This document shows positions 1-10,100 of a stretch of DNA of 64,000 nucleotides, piece by piece. The notes beneath the pieces are model-generated. The model was not told the DNA's origin. It saw only the letters and a program-made list of their open reading frames with translations, and ran no database searches. This DNA is from Lactonifactor sp. BIOML-A5 (GTDB taxonomy: Bacteria; Bacillota; Clostridia; Lachnospirales; Lachnospiraceae), in contig NZ_WKYV01000010.1 of the NCBI RefSeq assembly GCF_009677585.1, forward strand, positions 53,599-117,598. Reading direction: 5' to 3'. Every line of letters begins with the position of its first letter. Position 1 is the stretch's first letter. The position numbers and the translations under genes are program-made.

Positions 1-1
1 G

Positions 2-577
2 GAGCTTTATGTTTCCGGGAGCCTTAACGTCTTTAACCACAGGACGAATGTAGAGCTTTCAAACCGCCTTGTCTGCTTTGACATCAAGCAGCTTGGGAAG
101 CAGCTCAAAAAATTAGGTATGCTCATTGTGCAGGACCAGGTATGGAACCGCGTCACCGTCAACCGGGCAGAAAGGAAATCCACCCGGTATTTTATGGACG
201 AATTTCATCTTCTCTTGAAAGAGGAACAGACCGCCGCCTATTCCGTTGAAATCTGGAAGCGTTTCAGAAAATGGGGCGGCATACCCACAGCAATCACGCA
301 GAACGTCAAAGATTTGCTTGCTTCCCGCGAAGTGGAGAATATCTTTGAAAACTCTGATTTTGTCCTCATGCTCAATCAGGCGGCGGGCGACCGGGCTATC
401 CTTGCAAAGCAGCTCAACATCTCCCCGCAGCAGATGAAGTATGTCACCCACACCGAAGCGGGCGAGGGGCTTATCTTCTACGGGAACGTGGTGCTGCCCT
501 TTGTAGACCGCTTCCCGAAAGACACCGAGCTTTACCGGGTAATGACGACGAAGCCGGAGGAAGTGGGCGAAGCATGA
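2..577 (+). CDS. VirB4/TraE-type conjugation ATPase, C-terminal part
   Basis: This is the tail of a VirB4-family ATPase that energises the type IV secretion (conjugation) apparatus at the membrane. The frame is open from base 2, so the gene starts upstream of the window. The visible 191 residues hold the Walker B-like RYFMDEFH near residue 61 of this piece, then the WKRFRKWGG and ITQNVKDLL stretches usual for the C-terminal RecA-like domain of ICE VirB4 proteins. It ends in an ATGA overlap with the DNA methyltransferase, so the two are probably translationally coupled. The Walker A part is off the window. Identification as VirB4 rests on these motifs and on the downstream CHAP/DUF4315/DUF4366 order. 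Confidence 0.9.
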   Translation, partial: ELYVSGSLNVFNHRTNVELSNRLVCFDIKQLGKQLKKLGMLIVQDQVWNRVTVNRAERKSTRYFMDEFHLLLKEEQTAAYSVEIWKRFRKWGGIPTAITQNVKDLLASREVENIFENSDFVLMLNQAAGDRAILAKQLNISPQQMKYVTHTEAGEGLIFYGNVVLPFVDRFPKDTELYRVMTTKPEEVGEA

Positions 578-1533
578 ACGGGCTGAAAACTGACACAATC
601 ATCAACCGGGACGCGCTCTATGCCTTGCGGGAGCTTCCAGAGGAAAGCGTACACTGTTGCGTCACAAGCCCGCCCTACTATGCGCTTAGGGATTACGGGC
701 TTGATATGCAGATTGGGCGGGAGGACACGCCGGAGCAGTACATTGACAGGCTGACCGAGGTTTTCCGCGAGCTGCGCCGGGTACTGCGTTCTGACGGTAC
801 GCTCTGGCTGAATATCGCGGACACCTACTGCGGCACAGGAAATAAAGGCTACCATGCAGACCCGAAGAACCCGAAAGGCAGAAACGGACAGCAGATTGCA
901 AGAAACAACCGCGTTTCCGGCTGCAAACAAAAGGACTTAATCGGTATCCCTTGGCTTTTAGCCTTTGCCCTACGCGCTGACGGGTGGTATTTACGGAGCG
1001 ACATTATCTGGCAGAAAGAAAACCCCATGCCGGAGAGCGTGAAAGACCGCCCTACCCGCTGCTATGAACATATCTTTCTGCTTACGAAGTCAAAGAAGTA
1101 TTTTTATGACGCAGCCGCCATAGCCGAGCCGTTAGCCCCCACAACGGCGGCGCGGTACCGCACCGGGCGCAGCGCGGGACAGAAATATGCGGACGAAGTA
1201 CCCGGACAGGGGAACGTACAGGGGCTTAACCGGGCGCGAAGCGGCAGCTACTACGACGAAGCCCTCATGCCGACCATGCGGAACAGGCGGGACGTGTGGC
1301 TTATCAATACCGTTCCCTACAAGGGCGGGCATTTCGCCGCGTTCCCGCCAAAACTTGCCGAAACCTGTATCAAGGCGGGCTGTCCGAAAGGCGGCGTTGT
1401 GCTTGACCCCTTTTTCGGCAGCGGCACGACGGGGGCAGCCGCAAAGCAGCTTGACAGGCATTATATAGGCATTGAGATAAACGCCGAGTATTGCGCCCTT
1501 GCAAGGGCGCGGATTGGAGGGACAGACACATAA
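574..1533 (+). CDS. Site-specific DNA methyltransferase (beta-type N4-cytosine/N6-adenine)
   Basis: Methylates an amino group on adenine or cytosine in DNA using S-adenosylmethionine. The catalytic motif TSPPYY lies at residues 31-36 and the SAM-binding DPFFGSGTTG at about 278-287; catalytic motif before SAM motif is the order of the beta class. No restriction endonuclease is next to it, so it is an orphan methylase carried in the transfer operon. The ATG overlaps the VirB4 stop (ATGA). Given the anti-restriction fusion downstream, I infer a role in hiding or marking the element's DNA; the target sequence cannot be read from the protein. Confidence 0.92.
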   Translation: MNGLKTDTIINRDALYALRELPEESVHCCVTSPPYYALRDYGLDMQIGREDTPEQYIDRLTEVFRELRRVLRSDGTLWLNIADTYCGTGNKGYHADPKNPKGRNGQQIARNNRVSGCKQKDLIGIPWLLAFALRADGWYLRSDIIWQKENPMPESVKDRPTRCYEHIFLLTKSKKYFYDAAAIAEPLAPTTAARYRTGRSAGQKYADEVPGQGNVQGLNRARSGSYYDEALMPTMRNRRDVWLINTVPYKGGHFAAFPPKLAETCIKAGCPKGGVVLDPFFGSGTTGAAAKQLDRHYIGIEINAEYCALARARIGGTDT

Positions 1534-1568
1534 AACAATATAAGGCGCGTGAAAAAGTCACGCAGAAA

Positions 1569-3638
1569 ATGACCCGCGAGGGGGCTGTCGAGGTAAACGC
1601 CGCTACCGGGAAAAAGAAACGTATCAGCAAGCGGATAAGGGACGCGGACTTTGCAAAGACCGAAGCCCCACCGCAGCCGGAACAGGCAGCGCAGCCCCTA
1701 CCGGGCGGCGCAACTTCCCCGCCCTTAACCGACACGCCGCCGCTTCCCCATGCGCCGGGGGCAGAACGGGAACAGGACACCGCAGCAGCCGAGCGCGTCT
1801 TGGAACGTATCGACGGGGCGCGTACCAGAAAGGCGAGCAAAAAGGCGGCGAGGAAAGCACAGGCAGAAGCCACAGCAAAAGAAAAATCTTCCCGCTTGCA
1901 GTTTACCGACGAGGAACGGGCAACGCCGGAGCTTGAAAGGTATATCCGAAAATCGGACAAAGCAGCCGACCGTCTGGACGCGGCAAAGGCGGCTATCCCC
2001 AAAGAAAAGAAACTTGTACGGGAGCGCACCTTTGATGAAGCCACCGGGAAAGGCAAGACCCGCCTACATTTTGAGGAACAGGAAAAGCCCATAGGAAAGA
2101 ATAAGCCCCACAATAACCCGCTATCCCGCCCCGCACAGGAAGCGGGTATTTTCGTCCACAACAAGATACATTCCGTTGAAAAGGACAATTCCGGCGTTGA
2201 GGGGGCGCACAAATCCGAAGAACTGGCAGAGCGCGGCGCAAAGTACGGGGCGCGGAAAGTCAAGGAGGGCTACCACAGCCACAAGCTCAAACCCTACCGG
2301 GCGGCGGCAAAGGCAGAGAAAGCGGCGTTCAAGGCGAATGTGGATTTTCAGTACCATAAAGCCCTGCATGACAATCCGCAGATTGCGGGCAATCCCCTTT
2401 CCCGCTTCATGCAGAAGCAGCAAATCAAGCGGCAGTATGCAAAGTCGGCAAGGAAAGGCGGCGCAAAAACGGCGCAGAAAGCCGCAGAGAACACCCGCAA
2501 GGCGGCAAAAAAGACCGCCGAGGAAACAAAAAAGGCAATCGCTTTTGTAGGGCGGCACCCGGCGGGCGTATGTATCGCCGTTGCCGCGCTACTCTTATTC
2601 ATCATGGTATCGGCGGGGCTTTCCTCTTGCGGTTCCATGTTCTCCGGCTTGATGAACGGCATACTTGGGACTTCCTACACGTCGGAGGACAGCGACCTTG
2701 TGGCGACGGAGAACAATTACGCCGCAAAGGAAAACGAGCTTCAGCAGCAGATTGACAATATCGAAAGCACCCACCCCGGCTATGACGAATACCGCTATGA
2801 CCTTGACAGTATCGGGCATAACCCCCATGAGTTAGCGTCCTACCTCACCGCCCTTTTACAGACCTACACCCCGCAGAGCGCACAGGCAGAGCTAAATCGC
2901 GTCTTTGCCATGCAGTACACTTTGACGCTGACAGAAGAAACGGAAATCCGCTACCGCACAGAAACAAGCACAGACCCGGAAACAGGGGAAACGACCACCG
3001 AGGAAGTACCCTACGAGTACCATATCCTCAACGTGAAGCTGACGAACAAGCCCATTTCCGAGATTGCGGAGGAACTTCTAACGCCACAGCAGCTTGAAAT
3101 GTACCGCGTCTATCTGGAAACAAGCGGAAACAAACCGCTGATTTTCGGCGGCGGCTCCCCCGATATGGGCGCGTCCGAGGATTTAAGCGGCGTACAGCTT
3201 GTAAACGGCACACGCCCCGGCAACACCGCCGTTGTAGACCTTGCGAAGCGGCAAGTCGGCAACGTGGGCGGGCGACCCTTTTGGAGCTGGTACGGATTTA
3301 ACAGCCGCGTGGAATGGTGCGCCTGTTTCGTTTCATGGTGCTACAATCAAGCCGGAAAGAGCGAGCCGCGCTTTGCCGGGTGCCAGTCACAGGGCGTACC
3401 CTGGTTCCAGTCACGCGGGCAATGGGGCGCGAGGGGCTATGAGAATATCGCCCCCGGCGACGCTATCTTTTTCGACTGGGACGGGGACGGGAGCGCAGAC
3501 CATGTGGGGCTTGTTATCGGAACGGACGGGGAGCGCGTCTATACCGTCGAGGGCAATTCCGGCGACGCCTGCAAGATAAAGAGCTACCCCGTCAATTACT
3601 CCTGTATCAAAGGCTATGGGCTGATGAACTGGAATTAA
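1569..3638 (+). CDS. Membrane-anchored CHAP-domain peptidoglycan hydrolase of the conjugation apparatus
   Basis: Probable VirB1-like wall hydrolase that opens peptidoglycan for the transfer channel. It has a long Lys/Ala/Glu-rich N-terminal region, one membrane segment (AALLLFIMVSAGL), a coiled-coil-like stretch, and a C-terminal CHAP domain with the cysteine cluster WCACFVSW (about residues 583-590) and ADHVGLV with the catalytic-type His near 645. The start is uncertain: the frame is open from a TTG at 1491, and the stretch just before ATG 1569 (REKVTQKM) matches the same place in the ICE2 homologue, so translation may begin upstream. A GGAGG at 1517-1521 is well spaced for an in-frame ATA at 1530. 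ICE2 has the equivalent gene with a different catalytic domain. Confidence 0.85.
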   Translation: MTREGAVEVNAATGKKKRISKRIRDADFAKTEAPPQPEQAAQPLPGGATSPPLTDTPPLPHAPGAEREQDTAAAERVLERIDGARTRKASKKAARKAQAEATAKEKSSRLQFTDEERATPELERYIRKSDKAADRLDAAKAAIPKEKKLVRERTFDEATGKGKTRLHFEEQEKPIGKNKPHNNPLSRPAQEAGIFVHNKIHSVEKDNSGVEGAHKSEELAERGAKYGARKVKEGYHSHKLKPYRAAAKAEKAAFKANVDFQYHKALHDNPQIAGNPLSRFMQKQQIKRQYAKSARKGGAKTAQKAAENTRKAAKKTAEETKKAIAFVGRHPAGVCIAVAALLLFIMVSAGLSSCGSMFSGLMNGILGTSYTSEDSDLVATENNYAAKENELQQQIDNIESTHPGYDEYRYDLDSIGHNPHELASYLTALLQTYTPQSAQAELNRVFAMQYTLTLTEETEIRYRTETSTDPETGETTTEEVPYEYHILNVKLTNKPISEIAEELLTPQQLEMYRVYLETSGNKPLIFGGGSPDMGASEDLSGVQLVNGTRPGNTAVVDLAKRQVGNVGGRPFWSWYGFNSRVEWCACFVSWCYNQAGKSEPRFAGCQSQGVPWFQSRGQWGARGYENIAPGDAIFFDWDGDGSADHVGLVIGTDGERVYTVEGNSGDACKIKSYPVNYSCIKGYGLMNWN

Positions 3639-3672
3639 CATATTTTTGAGCAAAGAAAGGAGAAATTTATTG

Positions 3673-3951
3673 ATGGCTATGAACAAAATTGAACGTATCG
3701 ACAAAGAGATTGCAAAGACCCGCGAGAAAATCACCGAGTACCAGAACAGATTAAGGGGGCTTGAAGCGCAGAAAACCGAAGCGGAAAACCTGCAAATCGT
3801 ACAGCTTGTGCGCTCCATGCGCCTTTCCCCGCATGAGCTTTCCGCTATGCTTTCCGGCGGCGGTATTCCGGGCATGGAAGCCGCGCCGGGCTACCCCGCA
3901 GAACCCGCAGACCACGACACCGAAGAAATGGAGGACACCGAGAATGAATAA
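3673..3951 (+). CDS. DUF4315 family small coiled-coil protein
   Basis: A 92-residue, highly charged protein beginning [13 protein letters not shown], with a helical coiled-coil run of about 45 residues and an acidic tail. It matches the DUF4315 family, found between the CHAP/C40 hydrolase and DUF4366 in Clostridia ICEs; molecular function is unknown. The ATG at 3673 is chosen because AGGAG lies 10 bases upstream; an open frame extends to 3646 without support. Its 3' end overlaps the next gene by eight bases. The homologue in ICE2 holds the same operon position. Confidence 0.85.
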   Translation: MAMNKIERIDKEIAKTREKITEYQNRLRGLEAQKTEAENLQIVQLVRSMRLSPHELSAMLSGGGIPGMEAAPGYPAEPADHDTEEMEDTENE

Positions 3952-4645
3952 GAAAATCCTTAGAACCTTGACCGCACTCTGCGCCGCCCTCATGCTGACG
4001 GGCGGCTTTTCCGTCACCGCCTTTGCACAGACCCCGGAGGGACAGGACGCGACCGACGACAGCGGCGTTGTCTATGAGGAACCCGAAAAGGAAGAACCCC
4101 TTACCCCGGACGGGAACGCGACCCTTGTAGACGATTTCGGCGGCAACAAGCAGCTTATCACAGTGACGACCAAAAACGGCAATTACTTTTATATCCTTAT
4201 CGACCGGGACGACGAGGGCGAGGACACCGTACATTTCCTTAATCAAGTGGACGAAGCCGACCTTATGGCACTCATGGAGGACGGAAGCACCGAAGCAGCC
4301 CCGCCCGCCGTTTGCAGTTGCACCGATAAATGCGAAGCCGGAAAGGTAAATGTGAGCTGCCCTGTCTGCAAGGACAACATGACCGCTTGCAGCGGCAAGG
4401 AAGCGGAGCCGGAAACCGAGAAACCAACAGAGCAGCCCAAAGAGAAAGGCAATACAGGCGGGCTTGTGCTTTTCCTTGTCGTGGCACTTCTTGGCGGCGG
4501 GGGCGCGTTCTATTATTTTAAGTTTATGAAGCCAAAGCAGAACGTCAAGGGCGACACCGACCTTGAAGATTTCGATTTTGACGATTACGACGAGGACGAG
4601 GGGGACGGGCTTTCTGATGAAGAACAGGAGGACGAGGAAGCATGA
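3944..4645 (+). CDS. DUF4366 family exported, membrane-anchored protein
   Basis: A 233-residue protein with a signal peptide (basic MNKKILR then a hydrophobic run ending near AFAQ), an extracellular region, a C-terminal membrane segment ([19 protein letters not shown]) and a strongly acidic cytoplasmic tail. The family (DUF4366, CD1107-like) is a standard companion of the Gram-positive ICE transfer genes, probably part of the cell-surface side of the channel; the exact role is not known. A cluster of seven cysteines (CSCTDKC...CPVC...C) sits in the outer domain and is absent from the ICE2 copy. The true start is the ATG at 3944, although the frame is open further upstream. Confidence 0.88.
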   Translation: MNKKILRTLTALCAALMLTGGFSVTAFAQTPEGQDATDDSGVVYEEPEKEEPLTPDGNATLVDDFGGNKQLITVTTKNGNYFYILIDRDDEGEDTVHFLNQVDEADLMALMEDGSTEAAPPAVCSCTDKCEAGKVNVSCPVCKDNMTACSGKEAEPETEKPTEQPKEKGNTGGLVLFLVVALLGGGGAFYYFKFMKPKQNVKGDTDLEDFDFDDYDEDEGDGLSDEEQEDEEA

Positions 4646-4830
4646 CGCTTTTTACCGAAAACCCTTTAGAAAAAATGATGGTACAAAGACCCACCGGGCG
4701 GCGTGACAGTGCGCCGCCCGTTCCAAAATCCCCGGCGTGTATGCGTTGCCCTTATAAGGCGCAATCCCCCTGTATCGGCTATTGTCTGAAACAGGCACAG
4801 GAGAAGAAGCACACCGCGCCGGAACGCTGA
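4642..4830 (+). CDS. Small cysteine-rich ICE protein
   Basis: A 62-residue protein starting in an ATGA overlap with the DUF4366 gene. The C-terminal half carries [20 protein letters not shown], which resembles the end of a small ICE2 protein (45,682-45,909; [19 protein letters not shown]). The four cysteines suggest a metal- or disulfide-stabilised knuckle. I do not recognise a described function; conservation between two different ICEs in the window shows it is a real gene. Confidence 0.7.
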   Translation: MTLFTENPLEKMMVQRPTGRRDSAPPVPKSPACMRCPYKAQSPCIGYCLKQAQEKKHTAPER

Positions 4831-4845
4831 AAGGAGGATTTTTTC

Positions 4846-6936
4846 ATGGCATTTAGACTTGTGATTGCAGAAAAGCCGAGCGTGGCGCAGACTATCGCCG
4901 CCGCGCTTGGCATTAAGGGGAAACAGGACGGGTATATCGAGGGCGGCGGCTACCTCATTTCATGGTGCGTCGGGCATTTGGTACAGCTTGCGGAAGCTGC
5001 CGCCTACGGGGAGCAATATAAAAAATGGAGTTTTGACAGCTTACCCATTCTGCCGGAGGAATGGCAGTACGCCGTTGACCCGGACAAGGGGAAGCAATTC
5101 AAAACCATTAAAGAGCTTATGCACCGCGCCGACGTTTCCGAAGTGGTAAATGCGTGTGACGCGGGGCGCGAGGGTGAATTGATTTTCCGCTTTGTCTACG
5201 AAGTGGCGGGCTGCAAGAAGCCCATGCGCCGCTTGTGGATTTCTTCAATGGAGGACGGGGCGATTAAGGCGGGCTTTGCTTCCCTCAAAGACGGGCGGGA
5301 CTATGGCGCGCTCTTTGCGTCCGCCCTCTGCCGCGCAAAGGCTGACTGGCTTATCGGCATTAACGCCACCCGGCTTTTCTCCTGCCTGTATGGAAAGACC
5401 TTGAACGTGGGGCGCGTCCAGACCCCGACCTTAAAAATGCTCACCGACCGGGACGCGGCTATCTCCCATTTCCAGAAAGAAAAATATTATCATGTTCGCC
5501 TTGATTTATCCGGCGCGGACGCGGCAAGCGAAAGGATTTCGGACAAGGCAGAAGCCGACGCGCTGAAAGGGGCTTGCGAAGCGGGAAAGGCGGTATGCGT
5601 TTCCCTTACCAGAGAGAAGAAAACCGCAGCCCCGCCAAAGCTCTTTGACCTTACCTCTTTGCAGCGGGAAACGAACCGCATTTTCGGTTACACCGCAAAG
5701 CAGACCCTTGACCTTGCACAATCCCTTTATGAAAAGCGGCTCCTTACTTATCCGAGGACGGACAGCAGCTTTCTTACTGACGACATGGGCGGCACCGCAG
5801 CGGACATTATCGCGCTGCTTTGCGAAAAGCTCCCCTTTATGGCGGGCGCGGACTTCACGCCGGAGATTGCAAAGGTATTAGACAGCAAGAAAGTATCAGA
5901 CCACCACGCAATCATTCCCACTATGGAGCTTGCAAAGGCTGACCCGGACGCGCTGCCGGAAAGCGAGAAGAATATCCTTACCCTTGCGGGGGCGCGTCTG
6001 CTTTTTGCCACCGCCGAGCCGCATATTTATGAAGCGGTTACGGCGGTTTTCTCATGCGCCGGGACAGACTTCACCGCAAGGGGAAAGACCGTACTTGCGG
6101 AGGGTTGGAAAGAGCTTGAACGCAGATACCGGGCGACGCTGAAAGATAAGCCCGAAGCAGAGGACGGGGAAAATGAGGGCGTGACGCTGCCGGAGCTTTC
6201 CGAGGGACAGAACTTTCCTAACCCCGCCGCAAAAGTAACGGAGCATACCACAACGCCGCCGAAGCCCCACAGCGAAGCGTCGCTTCTCTCTGCTATGGAG
6301 CGAGCCGGGAACGGGGACACCGACCCGGACGCGGAACGCCGGGGGCTTGGCACTCCCGCCACCCGCGCCGCCGTCATTGAAAAACTGGTAAAGGGCGGCT
6401 TTGCAGAGCGCAAGGGGAAGCAGCTTATCCCCACGCAGAACGGAGCCGCCCTTATATCAGTCTTGCCGGATATGCTCACTTCCCCGCAGCTTACCGCAGA
6501 ATGGGAAAACAATCTGACGCAGATAGCAAAGGGAGCCGCAGACCCCGGCGAATTTCTGTCCGGCATTGAAGCTATGGCGCGGGAGCTTGTGCAGACACAC
6601 GCCGCAGCACTGGACGGGAAAAAGGATTTGTTCCGGGAGGAAAAGCCCTCTGTCGGCAAATGCCCCCGTTGCGGTTCCCCCGTCCATGAGGGGAAGAAAA
6701 ACTATTATTGCAGCAACAAAGAATGTGCCTTTGTCATGTGGAAGAATGACCGCTTTTTCGAGGAACGCAAGACCGCTTTTTCCGCGAAGATTGCCGCCGC
6801 GCTCCTTAAATCCGGCAAAGTGAATGTGAAGAAGCTCTATTCCCCGAAAACAGGCAAGACCTATGACGGAACTATCGTTCTGGCTGACACTGGCGGGAAA
6901 TACGTCAACTACCGTATCGAAGTACAGAAGAACTAA
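4846..6936 (+). CDS. topB: DNA topoisomerase III (type IA)
   Basis: Relaxes negatively supercoiled DNA by passing strands through a transient single-strand break. The Toprim domain is at the start (VIAEKPSVAQTIAAALG, then DAGREGELIFR), the catalytic tyrosine is Tyr302 in TYPRTDS, and a C-terminal zinc ribbon (CPRCG...CSNKEC) is present. At 696 residues it is full length. AAGGAGG lies before the ATG. ICE-encoded topoisomerase III is common in this family and probably resolves DNA during replication or transfer. ICE2 carries its own version (29,730-31,838) of nearly equal length. Confidence 0.96.
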   Translation: MAFRLVIAEKPSVAQTIAAALGIKGKQDGYIEGGGYLISWCVGHLVQLAEAAAYGEQYKKWSFDSLPILPEEWQYAVDPDKGKQFKTIKELMHRADVSEVVNACDAGREGELIFRFVYEVAGCKKPMRRLWISSMEDGAIKAGFASLKDGRDYGALFASALCRAKADWLIGINATRLFSCLYGKTLNVGRVQTPTLKMLTDRDAAISHFQKEKYYHVRLDLSGADAASERISDKAEADALKGACEAGKAVCVSLTREKKTAAPPKLFDLTSLQRETNRIFGYTAKQTLDLAQSLYEKRLLTYPRTDSSFLTDDMGGTAADIIALLCEKLPFMAGADFTPEIAKVLDSKKVSDHHAIIPTMELAKADPDALPESEKNILTLAGARLLFATAEPHIYEAVTAVFSCAGTDFTARGKTVLAEGWKELERRYRATLKDKPEAEDGENEGVTLPELSEGQNFPNPAAKVTEHTTTPPKPHSEASLLSAMERAGNGDTDPDAERRGLGTPATRAAVIEKLVKGGFAERKGKQLIPTQNGAALISVLPDMLTSPQLTAEWENNLTQIAKGAADPGEFLSGIEAMARELVQTHAAALDGKKDLFREEKPSVGKCPRCGSPVHEGKKNYYCSNKECAFVMWKNDRFFEERKTAFSAKIAAALLKSGKVNVKKLYSPKTGKTYDGTIVLADTGGKYVNYRIEVQKN

Positions 6937-6945
6937 AAACTTGAA

Positions 6946-7046
6946 TAGCAAGCATAGGAAGCGGGTACCCACTTCCGTAAATCCCTGTCCTGCCGCTGAC
7001 GCGCCGGACGGGGATTTTGCTTGTTGGGAAGTTTCCCAAACCCTCT
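6946..7046 (+). other. oriT-like palindromic block, copy 1
   Basis: Intergenic block built of a 5' part with the near palindrome GGAAG-C-GGGTACCC-A-CTTCC (6957-6976), about 40 variable bases, and a 3' part with TTGGGAAGTTTCCCAA (7022-7037) followed by ACCCTC. The same layout, nearly base for base at both ends, occurs in inverse orientation at 14,396-14,495 before mobC. Paired inverted repeats next to relaxosome genes suggest an origin of transfer or MobC binding site; this is inference. The middle part can fold as a weak hairpin after topB. Confidence 0.6.
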
Positions 7047-7148
7047 AAAAAAATGAAAAAATTGTTGGCATAACGCACAGCCCACCGTAGTACGGGGCGA
7101 ACCCCAAAAGCGCGGCGGTGCGCCGCCATTTCAGAAAGGAGCGAATGA

Positions 7149-10100
7149 ATGGAAAAGAAAAAAGGTTACTCCATGTTTGAGCGTGACAAGTTAGACCCGG
7201 CTGACAGTATGCGGATAGAGCGAAATATTTATTTTGAGGAACAGACCGCTGACCTTTCCGGGCTTACCGCCCTGCCCTTAGAACAGTTACAGGCATTGCG
7301 GGAAGAATACGCGGCGGCTGAACAGGCAGCTTTTGAAGCCTTGCAAGAACAGGCGGCGGCATGGGACGAACAGGCGGGAAAGACCCTTGCCATTGACAAA
7401 GCCATTGAGTATGTGAGGACACCCGAAGCTACGCATACCGCGAACCAGTGGGAAGCTACGGACTACGGGAAGCACATCAGCAACCGCGTCTACCAAATGC
7501 GCTACCACATATCCGAGAATACCCGGTATGACAGGGAAAAAGAGAAATCCATTCCCTATTCGTGGACGCTTTCATGGAGTATTTACACCAACAGCCCCCA
7601 CAATTACGGACAGGCAAAAATCGCCGGACAGGAAAGGAAAGTCTTTGCAGACAAGGCAGCTATGGAAAAATATCTGAATGGGCGTATCAAAGCCTATCAG
7701 CATTTATTCACCGAGGTATCGCCGCCTATCCCGCCAGAGTATGCAGAGCATTTCAAAGTAAACGGGCAGCTTTTACCGGGCTATGCTATCGAGGGCGAGG
7801 AACGGGCGCAGCCTACCGCTGAAAAAGCAGCCCCCACCACAGCAGAGCCGCCACAGGACACCGAACAGAGAAAGGAGCGTGAAACCATAAACGAGCAGTT
7901 TTCAATTCTTATCGACAGCCGCAGCCGCTTTGAAACAGGCAAACCGGGCGGCGTGTGGCTTCCCATGCCGACCACAACAGAGCAGCTTCATGCGGCTATG
8001 GAAAGCGTCGGCATTACCGCAGACAATCCGCAGGATTTTTTCATCAACGGGTATTCTTCTACGGAGGACTGCCCCTTTGACTTGCCGCTTTCCGTTATCC
8101 AAAGCGCAAGCATGGACGAGCTGAATTATTTTGGAAAACTTCTGGAAATGCAGAGTGACGGGGACAAGGATAAATTTGCGGCGGCGGTTACACATGGCGA
8201 GTATGCCGGAAGCATGAAAGACCTTATCAACCTTGCACAAAACCTTGACTGTTACTGGCTCTATCCCACTGTCCGCAGCGAAGAAGATTACGGTTATTAT
8301 CTTATCGACGAACTGGACGAGCTGGAGCTTCCCGAAGAAGCAAAGAAATATTTCAAGTATGAAGAATACGGGCGGGACGCAGTTAGCAAGGATAAGGGGC
8401 AGTTTACCGAACAGGGCTATATCTATAACAATCAGAACACCTTTACCGAATGGTATCGGGGAACGGAAAACGAGATACCCAAAGAATACCGCGTTATGAG
8501 CTTCCCACAGCCGGAACGCGGCGGACAGGACAAGACCTTTATGGACGCAGCCGCCACAGAGCAGACCGCCCGAACCGCCGCAGAGCAGCCACAGGAGCCG
8601 CACCCGGTTATCCCTATCGTGCTGACAGCCGGGAAGCCCGCCGAGAAATTAAAAGAGATTACCGACCGTCTGGAACAGGGCATTACGGAACTCTTTGACA
8701 GCGAGCGTTACAAGGAATATCTGAAAGTCATGTCAAAATTCCATAATTACAGCTTCCGAAACACCGTCCTTATCGCCATGCAGAAGCCGGACGCTTCCCT
8801 TTTGGCGGGCTTTTCCGCTTGGAAGAACAACTTTGAGCGAAATGTGATGAGAGGGCAAAAGGGAATTAAAATCATTGCCCCGTCGCCCTATAAAATCAAA
8901 CAGGAAATGCAGAAAATCGACCCGCACACGCAGAAGCCCATAATCGGCAAGGACGGAAAGCCCGTCACCGAGGAAAAGGAAATCACCATACCCGCCTACA
9001 AGGTGGTATCCGTCTTTGACGTTTCCCAGACCGAGGGAAAGGAACTGCCGGACATTGCCGTTGACGAACTGACAGGCGACGTTGACCGCTATAAGGACTT
9101 TTTCGCAGCCCTTGAAAAGACTTCCCCCGTTCCTATCGCCTTTGAGAATATCGAGGGCGGCTCTCATGGCTACTACCACTTGGAGGACAAGCGCATTGCT
9201 ATCAACGAGGGCATGAGCGAATTACAGACCTTAAAGACCGCCATTCACGAAATCGCCCATGCGAAGCTGCACGACATTGACCTCAACGCGCCAAAGGACG
9301 AGCAACCCCGCGTTGACCGCCGCACCCGCGAAGTCGAAGCGGAAAGCGTCGCCTATACCGTCTGCCAACATTACGGGCTTGACACGTCGGACTATTCTTT
9401 CGGCTATGTCGCCGGGTGGAGCAGCGGGCGGGAGCTGTCCGAGCTGAAAAGCTCCCTTGAAACGATACGCAGCGCAGCCGCCGAGATTATCAATTCCATA
9501 GACGCGAATTTTGCGGAGCTGCAAAAGGCACAGGACAAGGAGCAGACCGCCGGACAGGAGCAGCCCACCAGAGAGGGACAAGAAGCCGCGCCACAGCCGG
9601 AAGCCCCGAAAAAAGCAGATACAGCCGGGAAAGAAAAGCCGGAAGCAGCCCCGAAAGAAGCCTTTACCCCGGAAACGATTTACAGAGTGCGCCGGAACCC
9701 TTACAGCGACAGCCGGGAAAACAGCCACCTCTTGCAAGCCTATGTGACACAGGAGAACGGGCGGGCGAAAATGGGCGACGTGCTTTATACGGGAACGCCG
9801 GAGAAATGCCGCGAGCTTATGGGGCAGCTCAAAAGCGGCGAGCTGACCGAGGGCGACGTAAAGCAGCTTTACGCAAAGGCACAGGAAACGGCGCAGACCA
9901 CCGGACAGGACAAGGACACCTTTTCCATTTACCAGATAAAGGGCGGGGACGAAACAAGGGACTTCCGCTTTGAGCCTTACGACCGCCTGCAGGCGGCGGG
10001 AAATGTGGTTGATAAAGCGAACTATGAGCTTGTCTATTCCGCGCCCCTTGCGCCGGAAACTTCCCTTGAAGATATTTATACCCGCTTCAATATCGACCAC

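Noticed and set aside
1370..2263. A 297-codon minus-strand ORF over the methylase/hydrolase genes
   Set aside because: Serine/alanine/arginine-rich antisense translation of the coding strand; no ribosome site or family.
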